The notes under the pieces: model-generated
The model's input: the letters and a program-made list of their open reading frames with translations, nothing else
Database searches by the model: none
What the model was told of the DNA's origin: nothing
Position numbers and translations under genes: made by a program
Shown: one piece after another, positions 46,237 to 56,900 of the stretch
How the letters are laid out: the number at the start of each line of letters is the position of its first letter
Numbering within the stretch: position 1 is the stretch's first letter
Source of the DNA: Cafeteria roenbergensis
Taxonomy: Eukaryota; Sar; Bigyra; Bicosoecida; Cafeteriaceae
Assembly (NCBI GenBank): GCA_008330645.1
Contig: VLTN01000027.1
Span: 186,001 to 250,000, forward strand
DNA: 64,000 nucleotides
Direction: 5' to 3'

Positions 46237-49200
46237 ATGCTGAGCCAGGTCTCACGGGGCGCAGGGCGGGCGTCGCGGGCTGTGCTGCCCGCATGCGCCC
46301 GGACGGCCGATGCGGTTCGGCACCATTGCCTCAAGCCAGTCGCCGTCCTGAGCGGCGCAGGCGAGCCCCTGTGCCGCACCCTCTGGAGCAGAAGAGCCTT
46401 GGTGCTTCACGACAGCACGGGCGGCGCGCGGCCCGTCCTGGTGCGCCCTCTGAGCTCCGCGGCGTCGGAGACGGACTCCCAGCTATTGTCGACTGACGCC
46501 GAGCGGTGGGCTGACAACCACCTGCCCAGAGAATCTGCAAGGCGCGACGCCGTTGGTCTGGCTCTGGGAGCACTCTCGCTTTCCTCCGTCTCGCCGACGG
46601 ACGCTCGAGCGCGGGTGGAGCTCGGGCAAGACTTTTTTTTGTTCGTTCTGGAAATGGCTGCCGTCAAGGGGCTCCGCTCTGCCGACAATGAGGACATCGT
46701 CAAGCTGCTTGGAAGACTCGGCACCGCCAGCATGGAGCTCGCCCACTCAACCGACATCAACGCCGTGCTTCAGCATGCCGGGGTGACTCTGGCCATGCCC
46801 GGCGGCGAGGCTCTGCTGGCCAAGTGGCACCGGCTGGGCCACCTGCAGTCCGTGGCGGGAGGCTTCGCGGAGGTCATGGCCAAGCCATCCACCATCGCCA
46901 CAGTGGAGACGCACGCCAAGAAGCTGCTCTTGGAGGCCAAGCGCGAGGCCAAGCGCGAGGCCGAGGAGCAGGCCGAGAAGGCCAAGCGCGAGGCCGAGGA
47001 GAAGGCCGAGAAGGCCAAGCGCGAGGCCGAGGAGCAGGAACTCCGGCTTGCTCCGGCTCACACGCTGGCTTCGCTTTTGGACAGCTGCCTATTGGTCATC
47101 AACGGACGGCAAGGCAAAGCCCTCTTGGATGTGCTCATCCTGCGAGTTCAGGCAGCGCTGGTCAGCAGGCTGCCACCCGACAGCCCGGTGATGGCAGGTC
47201 TGCCACCGGAAGTCGTTCGCCTCAGCAGGCGGCTCAAGCAGCAGTCTGTCGACAACGCCTGCAAGCTGGCAAAGGAGACTGGCGCTGCAGTCCCGCAGGA
47301 GGATCTGACTCCAGCTGGCCTCCAGACTGTGGCAGACTGCCTGATAAACACGCTCAAGTCGTGCCATGACCTCAGCTGGCTGGCCAGCCAGCCCGCACTC
47401 TTTGACATCCTGCACTGCACGGCTACGGCCTGTCCCCCGGTGTTTCTGGCTGAAGGAGGCCCGACTGCCAAAGTTGCGGAGAACCTACGTCCTGACGTTT
47501 ACTTCAAGAGGCGCAAAAAAACTGGAACGGCTCTTCAGTCAGCCATGCATTCAATTGCTCAGAGCCAAGTCAATCAGGCAACTCTTTCCTGTTCACGGGG
47601 CCCCGTGGCGCTGGCAAGACGCAGACGCTGCTCTCGATGGGTTTTGCCAACGCGTTTCTGGGAGCCGCTCACGGCGAAGAGCGAAGCACTGTGATCTTGC
47701 TGCGCCCATATGCCGGACCGGAGCAGGCTGGCGGCAGACTGGGTGACAAGCACTCAACGGACAACCTCGAACTCGCTGAAGGTCCAGCCCGGGATCCGCA
47801 CAACGTGGTGTGGAGAGCCATGCTGCGGCTGGGGTACCTCGACGCCCACCTGGGTGGCAAGTCTGGGCTGGAGGTCGCCGCACACCGCATCAGGACGATG
47901 GGCAAAGCGCAAACAACTGCCATTGAATTAACCAGCATAGGAATGCTGGGAGACATGCTCGATGGGCATGAGCGCTCTCCTAGGATCAGCATGACCTTGT
48001 GCTTCGACGAAAGCCAGAATTACTTCTTTCACAGCGGCGTGCTCAGCAAGTTTGTAAACCTGGTGGAGCGTTTTTACACCTCGAACATCCCGATGAGGAT
48101 GGTGATCACTGGCAGCTCAGCTGTCCTTCCTCGCCTCGTCAGTGGAATGGAATCTGATGCAGTGGTGACGCAGCAATACAACATGCACGGCGCTGCAATG
48201 CGCGACGGACTCTTGAGTATGCCTGAGTTCGGGGACGCAGTGGCACCCAGCTTCCCCTTCAGGCCGTACAGGCATGGATTCAACGTGAGCAAGTTGAGCG
48301 TTCTCGATCCGGTCCCCTATCTCGAGGAATCTGAGGGACTGAGCTTCCTGCGGACATCCTGGAGGCAGCACTCTGCGCATTTGAGGCGCTTCATGGAAAC
48401 TTTGCCTGCGTCGGACGATGAGGCTCATGCAATCGTCGCGCCCTTGGTGACGGCAACCAACGGCAGCCCTCGGGCTCTCCTTCAGCTGCGGTGGGGCGAC
48501 GTTGTCCAAGGCGGCAGAGCAAGGGCGGCCGAAGCTGCCCTCAGTGATCAGTTTCGACGATTCAGGCAGCTCTTCGTTACTTCCGAGCGTGTCCCCGCGC
48601 GCCGGGTCCTCCTGAAGGCAGTCGGGTTGGCTGCCCTCGGGAAGCTCAAGCCGGAAGCATCCGACGCAAGCACTGGGCTGGCAACGGCTGCTGGGGCGCA
48701 TGTTGGACAGTCGAGCTCAACCGTCGAAACCTCGTTGGAATACGTGTCCCTCAAGTCGCTCCTGAGCGCGGCGCTGTCAGCGTCGCAGCGTCTCTTTGGG
48801 GACGACGCGGCGCACACCAAGGAGCTGATGAAGTTCGAGTCGTCTTTCAGCAGCAGCAGCAGAAGCATGCAACGGCTACGTGCTGACATCGAAGCGGCTG
48901 CAGACTTTTGGCATGAAGTCGGCTTCTTTCGGGGCCGGACTCTCACAAGCTCGTTCGTCATGCCCGGTCAAGCGTGGAGGTCCTTTGCAGTGCATCTGGT
49001 TCTCGCTGGATCCTCTCTGACCGCGGTTGAGATGATGGCCCTGGTCAGCCCTGCAAGCAAAATTTTGAGCGACCACTTCGAGCGCTTGCTGGCTGCCGAG
49101 CTGCTCCACAGTGGTTTCCAGGCGTTCGTGTCGGCTTGCATGGCTAGGTTTGCGCCAGGGCGAGAGTGCTCCAGTCGGCTGATGGAGCGGCTTGCCGCAA

Positions 49201-49958
49201 CAGCCTCGACGGATAGCGCCGCTGCTGAACTGGTCAACCATCGCCATGTCGCCAAGGGTGGAGAGTCGCTTCCTTCGCCGCCACCTCTGGAGCCAATCAT
49301 GGTGTGGGGAGGCACAAGCAAGGATCCCAAAGTTGTGGCGGCTGACAAGGACGATGAGCCGATCAAGCCGTGGCAGCTCCTCAAGCATCGGCATGACTGG
49401 GGCGGCGTGGACGTCATGGTTGTGTTCGCGGTCAAGGACTGCGTTTACGTCCTTCTGCTCCAGTCCAAGGCATTTGAGCCTTCGCTGTCCGGTGCGCCGA
49501 AGGAGATGACTGCCGCGACAGCGGCGAACTTGCAGACTGGCATGTTCAACATGGCGACGGAGCTACGGACTGCCGTCGTTCCAAGTCCTGAGCCCCGCAA
49601 GGCCTGGAGCGACATCCCCGGCAAGCGGTCGCTGATAGCCAGAATCATGGACAATGACATTGCCAAGGGATGCACCGAAATGGTCGTGTGCTCGTCCGTC
49701 ATCACCACGAAGGTTATCAAGGAGACCCCACAAGGCTGCAAAGCCGACCTGTTCCGGATTCCCGAGTCACCGGAGACCTTCGTTCTCGAAGAAGGCGAGC
49801 CAAGCGCCACTGGCAGCGCCGCAGAGAAGCCACGGAGCGTCCAGGTGTGGGACCTGCGGCTGCCGGCAGACAGCATGGTCCTGCGAAAGTTGATGACGAA
49901 AGATATGGAAGATGCGTTGAGTGTGTGTGGGATCGAGTTGCCCAGCAGCGCCGAATGA
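46237..49958 (+). pseudogene. Gene C, unit 1: CR-like P-loop ATPase with PD-(D/E)XK-like nuclease end, broken
   Basis: A long gene that appears broken about once in this copy. The first 75 residues are basic, Ser-rich and without acidic runs (MLSQVSRGAGRASRAVL), like a mitochondrial presequence. A header domain paralogous to gene B follows (LLGRLGTASMEL, AKWHRLGHLQSVAGG), then a charged coiled-coil stretch of KREAEEQAEKA repeats. The ATPase part shows Walker A TGPRGAGKT near 47,600 and Walker B-like MTLCFDES near 47,990-48,015. A GSPRAL motif near 48,465 resembles the end of STAND/AAA-type modules. The C-terminal part contains GGVDVMVVF, then LLLQSKAF, the D...QxK pattern of restriction-endonuclease folds. 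The header + P-loop NTPase + nuclease order is that of the Crinkler/RHS class of eukaryotic effectors. The frame ends within the first bases of the adjoining LINE. Confidence 0.55.
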
Positions 49959-50962
49959 ACATCGTTGGGGAGGGCAATAACTCGCATCGCCATGCCACAC
50001 ACTCGATCCACAGACTCACCAAGAACCAATCCAGCACGTCCATCGCCAATCAATCACCAACCACGCCAAAGTCCCAAGCCCAATCCCAGATCCCTCCCAT
50101 CACACCGCCACGAGTCGCCACTCAGCCGCCCCTGCTCACCGCATACGCTCCACCTGCTGTCGCAGGTACTGCGCCTGCCCGATCAGCTGGGTCGCCAGTC
50201 CCTTGGCGATGACCTCGTTCAGCCTCGACAGCCAGCGGAAGGCCCAGCGCGCACGCTCCCTCGGCCTGTCAACGAAGGCCGTGTCCGCCACCTTCTTGAG
50301 GAAGGCGAACGCCGCCGATCCCATGCGTCCCGTGGTCGTGACGACGAAGGGCACAATGGAGCTCAAGTTGTCCTTTGTAGCTGAGCTCTTCTTGTACTCC
50401 CTCATCTTGTCTTTCTCACGGCGCTCGAGAAAGGCGTCCATGCTCTGCAGGCCCTGCGTCACGTAGGACTTGCTCACCGCCGAGGTGATCTGCACGTCGA
50501 CGAGACGGGTGGTCTCGAAGTCAACGTGCACCCGCAGGTCCGGTCGCATGCGCGCGGCCTCGCTGGACCCCGGCTGGGATCCGAAGCGCGTCTGCCCGTC
50601 CTGCCAGCTGGAGGGCTCCACCACCGACTGCAGCCCCGCCGAGCGCACGGCCGCGTGCAGGACGTCGCGGACGTCGTTGTGCGCCCGGATGGTGGAGCCC
50701 TTGCCGCAGCGGCAACGCGCCAGGTGGTGTGCCACGCCCGAGACCCCGCCGATGTGGACGGTGCCTCTCGCAGAGGCGTCCTGGACCAGCAGCTTCGGAG
50801 GGTTGCGCGCCGCGCCGTCGGGAGGGCCGAGCCCTGCGCCTCGGAGGCTCCGATGCGGTGGCGCCGCACACACCCCGTGCGTCAGCATCGATCCCTCAGC
50901 TGCATGTGGTGGCCCAAGCGCGCCTCGCTGCAAGGCCCTGCGACTGCCGCCGGCCAAAGCTT
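49952..50962 (-). mobile_element. LINE fragment, short form, unit 1
   Basis: The minus strand carries the last 250-odd residues of the same LINE ORF2 family (stop at 50,136). The endonuclease part is intact: HHLARCRCGKGS, HNDVRDVL, RPDLRVHVDFE. Its 3' end starts with the same bases as the long form (cgaatgaacatcgttgggg on the plus strand) directly at the end of gene C. A block of about 80 bases near 50,770-50,850 differs from the long form, so the two belong to different subfamilies or one has been patched. It is truncated shortly before the next transposon. Confidence 0.65.
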
Positions 50963-50963
50963 T

Positions 50964-53900
50964 ACCGTCCGGTTGCAGTTTTTTTTGAAAAAGTACTGAC
51001 CGAGTCCCTTGGCTCCCCCGTAAGCGTCACCAAGTCGCGTCCCGTCGCATTTCGGGCGCGTAGCCGCACGGGCTGTCAGATTGAGTGCGGTCCCCGCCAG
51101 CTACGACGGGAAATGCAAAATGCCCTGGCAGAGCACGTGACCAAATGGTTACAGTTGCATTTCTCGCGCCCAGCTCAAGGCCCCGGTCGGTTCTTTTGGC
51201 ACCCACGGGTGCCCTTTGTAGTGTAGGTGGTGGCAAGGCTCGAGCGCACGGCCGGGGCAGCGTCCAACGGATGCGGCAATCCGTTTCCGACGCGCTTCTC
51301 CGAGGCAGGTTGAAAAGTCTCCCGCCGCTGCGCGTGAGACCCTCCCCTTGGTCCAGCTAGGCAGCGGACGTCTGGAGCGAGTATAATTTGCGTGGGATTG
51401 CGGTGCCAGCCGGGCCGTCAAGCCTTCGGTTGGCGAGTACCGGCCAGGAACAACAGCGCTATTGTCAAGCACAAAACCCTCAACAACATGTCAGAGACGC
51501 ATTCGTGCGGCCAGTGCCCGTGCTGACTGGCTTTTGGCTCGCTCACTCGCCCTAACAGTGGGCGGGGGGGAAGGAGACGGCGCGCTGGCGGCTTGTGGGC
51601 TTTGCGCGCGCGTTTCCGCCGGTGCAGGCGCCCCACCTGGTGAAGGAGGGGCAGGAGCGAGCGCTCCTGACACGGAGGCAACCTGAAGACCCACGAACAC
51701 CAGCTGCTTGGCGAGACGGAGTTTGTCCATCACCAGGCTCGCCGCTGGAGAGTCGAGATGCAAGTCTCGCTTCAACGCCGCCTTGGTCGGCGTGGCCTGG
51801 TTGTGAAGCACCGAATCGATCGTCGCCAGGGACGTGGATCCCTGCTGGGCCACATCCGTGCCAGAAATCGTCTTCAAAGTGGTTCGAGCCTTCGCGTTGG
51901 CCCGCTTGGCCTGCTCCAGCAACCCCCTGAGCGACTTCAGGACATGGTCAGCACGGGCCTGGGCCTCGATCTGATTGACATGCGCGTCGGTGACGTCGAG
52001 CTGTCTTTGGTGGCGCTCGTAGCGCTCGTTGCCCGTCAAAAAAGCTGTCTGTCGTCCGGGCGACTAGTTGGCGATTATCAAGGTCCAAAGCCATGCGTCT
52101 GGCTCGATTTGGCCCGTCGACGTCGTCGGCGAAACCGTAGTTCGTCGCCACCCGAATGATGTCCAGCTCCTTCTTCATGCGACTGGTGAACTCGGGAGTC
52201 AAAACAGACTTGTCCGAGGTCAACTGCACTGCCCGCTCTACCACCGCAGCTGCGATGGCTTCGCGGTCATGGCCGCCACGGTGGGCCTCCATGCGTTCGA
52301 GGATCTTTTCAGGGTCGCAGGTGGGCTGTGAGTCGGGCGTGAAGCCCTTGACGAAAGTCCCAGTTCGAACGAAGCCGCCAGCAAGCACGGCTGGAGTCGC
52401 CGCCGCGACCCAGGCGTGGTACCCTGCACACAGCGTGTCAGAGGGGTGCACTTTCGTCTTGCGAGCGTCCGTGAGTCGAACAACAATGCCGCTTGTTTTG
52501 CCCTCGCCCGAATCGATCTCCAGCTCGGCGAACACTTTGGGGCTTGTAGCGCCCTTGCGGAGCCCAACAATGGTCGCAAGGCAAGGCACAGCACCCGTAA
52601 GAGTAGCAGCCGCGGCCCCCAAGCGGATTCGCGCGAACTCCTTGCGAAAGACGCCGATCGGCCCGTTGTCCAAAACTTGCCACATGTGCGAGGAGGCGCC
52701 AGGAGGCACGGCACACCGCATGCCTACGTCCTGAAGATGCTTGATAGACGCAAAGTCGGTGTGTGCCGCGTGGCCGTCCATCAGCAAGAGTTTGGGACGT
52801 TTCTCCCAGTCCGGGTCTTGAATCTGCTCCCACGCCGTCCAGCGATGCATGGCCTCCCTGAAGATGGACCGAGTCACCCGGCCGTTCCCGGAGGCGAAGA
52901 ACACGTGTAGGGTGCCATCCGTGTGCATTTGGGAGACGGCAGCCAGACTGGGCATGTGCTTCACCGACATGACAGCGGCACTGCGCTGCGGCTCGACCGA
53001 TTTCCGGCACCTCGTTCCTGTCAAGCTACGCGAGCACCGCGCCGGAGTCGCCCCTGCCACAGCGGCAGATGCTGCTGCTGTTGCTGCCATTGCGGGCGGG
53101 GGAGGCGCTCCGTCGCCGTTGTCATCATCAATCGTGTCGTCAGCGGCGCTGGAGTCAGCGTCACAGTCGTCGTCGTCACCGTCGTCGACATGATCAGCCG
53201 GCTCTTCAATGACCTCGGCATGGTATTCGGCTGTGAGATGAGTCTCTGACGTCTGTTCAAAGGTGCCCGGGGGACCTGAGGGGCTGCCTGGCGGGGGTAC
53301 GGGCGAGTCCGTGCCGGCAGAGAGCACGCGAACGGAGCCCTTCGATGCTCTGCTGAGGCCCTCCGCTGCTTCGACCGTCGGTGCCAGCAGTGTCCCAGCG
53401 GCTAGTTGCCTGCGTGCGTCGTCCGCGGCCTTGGTGCTCTTGGCAACCCAAATGACGCAGCGGGTGGACTCGCAGTTGTTGATCGGAAGCATGGTAATCG
53501 ACTCCCGCGTGCCGCCCAGCTTGACCTGGTCCATGCGACGACGAGTCTCTGCAAGTGACACGAACCTCTCGTCCATGCGAAGCCACTGCAGGCACACTTC
53601 GTCCAGTTGGTACACATCCCTGCACCTCCCGAGACGAGCAAGCTCAGAACTCAACACCTCAGTGTAGGAATTCGCAGCTGAAAACTGCTCCGCGTCGCTG
53701 CGCGACCCGGCCTTCGCCGTCCTGTGTAAAAGCTGCAAGCGGGAGAACTCTCCATGCCGTGACATGCGCCGCCAAAGCCTCTTGCCAAAAGGGTCGGTCG
53801 TCTCTTCCTCGGTGTAGCGCCTGACCAGGGCGTCCAGCGCCGGTGGGCTGAGGCCCGCTTTGACTGGCTGATCATCTCCTTCCGTCAGGAGCAGCTGCAA

Positions 53901-54445
53901 GCAGTTGCTGCGCGCGCAGGCGCATGCAGTGCGAGTGACGGCCAAGCTGTCTCCAGGCATCGCGCTCCGCAGCAGAGTGATATCGCCGTACAACGACGAC
54001 TGCAAGGTAAACACACACACACAGAATACACAATGTCCATGGGCGGCGTCTCAAGGGCAGGTCTGCAAGGCGGGCAGCGAGGGGACTCACTACAACCAAC
54101 TCGTGATCAACCGTCGAGTCAGGTCGGTACGACAGCTCGGCCGCCCGCGCCCGCAGTCCAGGCGCGGTCCAGCTCCGCACGTTGCCATGTTTCGACGGGA
54201 TGGTGGACTCGGGAACCCCTGTAGCCTCGCATATGGACGGCCAAGAGAGATGTGCTGAACTTTCGACCAACTTTGCGAGGTATTCCCCGACTTCTTGGAG
54301 CTTCTTCCTCCCCCACCCAACGTGAGCAGTGTGCGTCTTGGTTTGGGGCAGGGCCGCCGCCGATCCGCTGCCTTGGTGGCGAGCATGGGCCCGTCAAAGT
54401 CGCGATGTGCATTCCGCAACCATTTGGTGCTCTGCAACCGGATGG
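50964..54445 (-). mobile_element. pogo/DDE_1-type DNA transposon, unit 2
   Basis: Second copy of the 3.48-kb transposon. Its terminal bases are accgtccggttgcag (left) and, on the minus strand, ccatccggttgcag (right). It differs from unit 1 by several per cent, clearly more than the other cassette parts. Here it directly follows the short LINE of unit 1. Confidence 0.65.
51491..54386 (-). pseudogene. DDE_1/pogo-like transposase, unit 2 (frame interrupted)
   Basis: Equivalent to the unit 1 transposase, with exon 1 ending at 54,091 and exon 2 starting at 53,999. The catalytic blocks are kept (YQLDEVCLQWL, LLLMDGHAAHTDFASIKHL, QVLDNGPIGVFRKEF). The frame shifts at about 52,030 and again within exon 1 (about 54,290-54,370), so this copy is probably not functional. 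Acidic low-complexity sequence differs in length from unit 1. Confidence 0.65.
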
Positions 54446-54841
54446 TTCGCCTCCGGCACTCTTGCGCGCCGGAGCGAGCAGCAAGACGGCCGCCCACCGC
54501 CCCGCACTGCTCCCCGCTCCTTCGTCCCGAGTTTGCTCCGCCCATCTTGGGGTTGGTGCTGCTCGGCCCCGTGGATCGTGAGCTGCGGCAGAGGCTGCCG
54601 TTCCGTTGCCGAGGTCGGTTTCGCGAACTCTGCGCCCGACGCAGCGCTGGCACCCGCCCATACAGTGCCTACGTGGTAGGGCGGCAGTTTGCAAATCGCC
54701 GGGCTTTGTGCGGGGCGGGGGAAGCGCTGCGGAAGGACTGCAGCGTGCTCGCGCGCAGCGGCTTGTCCAGGCCAGCTTGCTTCACGAACAGCCGCCCCCC
54801 GCAGTGCGCAGCGCCCGAGGCCAGTGGCCCCTCCCACGACC
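54446..54841. promoter_or_regulatory. Upstream region of gene B, unit 2
   Basis: Counterpart of 40,601-40,995, with a few per cent difference. No core promoter motif was recognised. Confidence 0.35.
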
Positions 54842-56392
54842 ATGGCAGACCGTCCGCCATCATCTTCGTCGTCGTCGTCTTCGTCTTCGCGGGCGAAGGC
54901 GAAGGCAAGCGGCCGGCGCGCCCCCAAGCGCGGGCGCGAGCGCGAGGGCGGTGTTGCCGGCGATGCCCCGACTGGCAAGCGATCCCGCCGAGAGGGAGCT
55001 GGCGATGCCAGTGCCTCTGCTGCCCAGCCCGCCGTGACGGAGCGCCAGCGTCAAGCCGGAGAAGCGGATGCACATCGTCCCGCTGAGCGCAAGCCGCCCA
55101 AGGAGGAAAAGAAGCACGAGAATTCCAAGGTGGGCAAGAGGGCCACGAAGCGCAGCAAGAACGCTGGCAATGCCAAGCGTCATCGACGTGGAGCAGCAGC
55201 CGACGCCGCCGCCAGGGGGCCTGCTGCAGCCGACCATTCTGGTGCCGCGGCAGCAGCGGCTTCCTCAGCCTCCCCAAGTCCTGCTGCCGCCGTTGCTAGT
55301 GGAGCAGCTCCGCCCCGCAGTGCCGTGGCCCTTGGAGCAGGGGTTGGACTTGGCGCAGAGCCAGCTCCGCAAGCTGCAGATGAGCAGCACGCATCCCGAG
55401 TGTCGCCGAAAGATGCCGAGGACGACGTGAGTGGCCTGATCTCTGGTGCCCTGGTTTTCAGCGAAACCCCGCCTTCACAGGTCCGCTCCCGGGTAAAGAA
55501 AGCCCAAAAAGCGATCCAGTTCTTCAGCAAACTTCGTATCGCCGACGGGCTCAAATCGACCGGCAAAAAGAGGCGCTTCAACGCTCTCCTGGGCAAGCTT
55601 GGCACCGCGAGCGTTCGGCTCGGAGCCGATGCCCCCATCAAAGACGTGCTGAGCAGGGCCAAGGTGGCACTGAAAGATTCAGTCGACATAGATCAGCTGG
55701 CCGAGTGGCACCGTCTTGGGCACCTTCGGGGCGTCGCTGCAGGCTTGGCAGAGGCCCTGTCCAAGCCGTGCACCATGAGAACCGTGAAGGACCGCGCCAA
55801 GGAGCCGCTATTGGAGGAAAAGCGCGAGGCCGAGGAGCAGGCCGAGAAGGAAAAGCGCGAGGCCAAGAAGAATTCGGAGGCGCGAAAGTCCCGCCGAAAG
55901 GTGCTGAACATGCTGGACGCAGCCATTGGCGTTGTGCACAAGAACTTGCTGGAAGCAACGGCGGCCAAGCTTCCTGAACGAGGAAAAAAATCGCTCAAGA
56001 AGTTCGTTGTCGCACAGATGCAGCAACCTGGCGGCCTCTCTGCTGCCGTCCGTATGGCTGCGAGCTCGCCAGCGGAGCTGTCTGTGGTGTCGCAAGCCGT
56101 GGAGCAGCCCTGGTGGTTGCTTTGGCCGGGTACCGGAGCTCGAACGACTTTGGCGAACACTATGGCTCGGGATATCGAAGCGTTGACCAAGCCGATCAAT
56201 CCTGGAAATGATCGAAATCTAGGGCTGCTGTTCAACCTGGTTGGCGTCGAAACGCTACCGCTAAACCTTGCGAGCGCATGTGGCTCTGCTTTCTGCGGCA
56301 GAGCTGCACCTCGCCGATCGTCAATCGTTTTGCGCCCTCCGAGAAGCGAGCGCACCCGGTGCTCAAGCCCACCTGGGCTTCCCGGGTCGTAA
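54842..56392 (+). CDS. Gene B, unit 2: intact CR-header-like nuclear protein
   Basis: Whole frame of 516 residues from the Met at 54842. Residues 5-16 are a Ser run. Basic clusters follow (KASGRRAPKRGRERE, KRSRREG, KRHRRG) that should act as nuclear localisation signals. An Ala/Ser/Pro linker leads to the header domain at about residues 195-310: QVRSRVKKAQKAIQFFSKL, LLGKLGTASVRLGAD, EWHRLGHLRGVAAGLAEAL. A charged helical stretch follows (EKREAEEQAEKEKREAKK). The header aligns with the gene C header at roughly half of its positions. After it comes a helical region and WLLWPGTGARTTLANTMARD, which faintly resembles a degenerate P-loop. The end is Arg/Pro/Ser-rich and may be read-through of lost sequence. 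No nuclease motif is present. A partner or decoy for gene C is possible but unproven. Confidence 0.6.
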   Translation: MADRPPSSSSSSSSSSRAKAKASGRRAPKRGREREGGVAGDAPTGKRSRREGAGDASASAAQPAVTERQRQAGEADAHRPAERKPPKEEKKHENSKVGKRATKRSKNAGNAKRHRRGAAADAAARGPAAADHSGAAAAAASSASPSPAAAVASGAAPPRSAVALGAGVGLGAEPAPQAADEQHASRVSPKDAEDDVSGLISGALVFSETPPSQVRSRVKKAQKAIQFFSKLRIADGLKSTGKKRRFNALLGKLGTASVRLGADAPIKDVLSRAKVALKDSVDIDQLAEWHRLGHLRGVAAGLAEALSKPCTMRTVKDRAKEPLLEEKREAEEQAEKEKREAKKNSEARKSRRKVLNMLDAAIGVVHKNLLEATAAKLPERGKKSLKKFVVAQMQQPGGLSAAVRMAASSPAELSVVSQAVEQPWWLLWPGTGARTTLANTMARDIEALTKPINPGNDRNLGLLFNLVGVETLPLNLASACGSAFCGRAAPRRSSIVLRPPRSERTRCSSPPGLPGS

Positions 56393-56900
56393 CCCGTTCC
56401 GTCTCGCGCGCGCTCCCCGTGTGGTGTGTGCGTGAACTCGTTTGACCCACCCTCCCGTCCTTCGGGCGACCCTGGCGGTCCCCGCCGAGCCGAACCTTTA
56501 GCCACTAGGTCAGCATCGGCGATCCTCGCCTCCACTCTGCCAACCAGAAACAAGACAGCAGTGACGGCAGCGACCGTCCACACGCTTCGAGAGGCGGCGC
56601 GTTCAAAGCGTGCCAGCCTCGTTGAGGCTCTGCGCCAAGGAGCTCCGGAGCCATCCGGTGGAGCAGCGAGCGAAGAATCTCGCATGCCAGCACTCCATGG
56701 GCCTTTTGTTGGTGTCTCGAGCGGAGATCAGCTCCTGAAAGGGCTGAGCTCCGCGATCAAGCGCTGGGCAAGGAAATCGGACATCAAGGAGTGGGGAGGA
56801 AAGCTTGAGTGAACGTCTGGTCCGTCTTGCCGCAAGCGCTGACGAATGACTCGCTCAGCTCCGTTGCGCCCCTCCAGTGCCTTTCCAGTGCCCGAACAGT
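56393..56900. other. Region between gene B and the long LINE, unit 2
   Basis: Counterpart of 43,253-43,760. It contains the short plus-strand frame 56,426-56,812 (128 residues) that shares its C-terminal 83 residues with unit 1. Confidence 0.4.
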
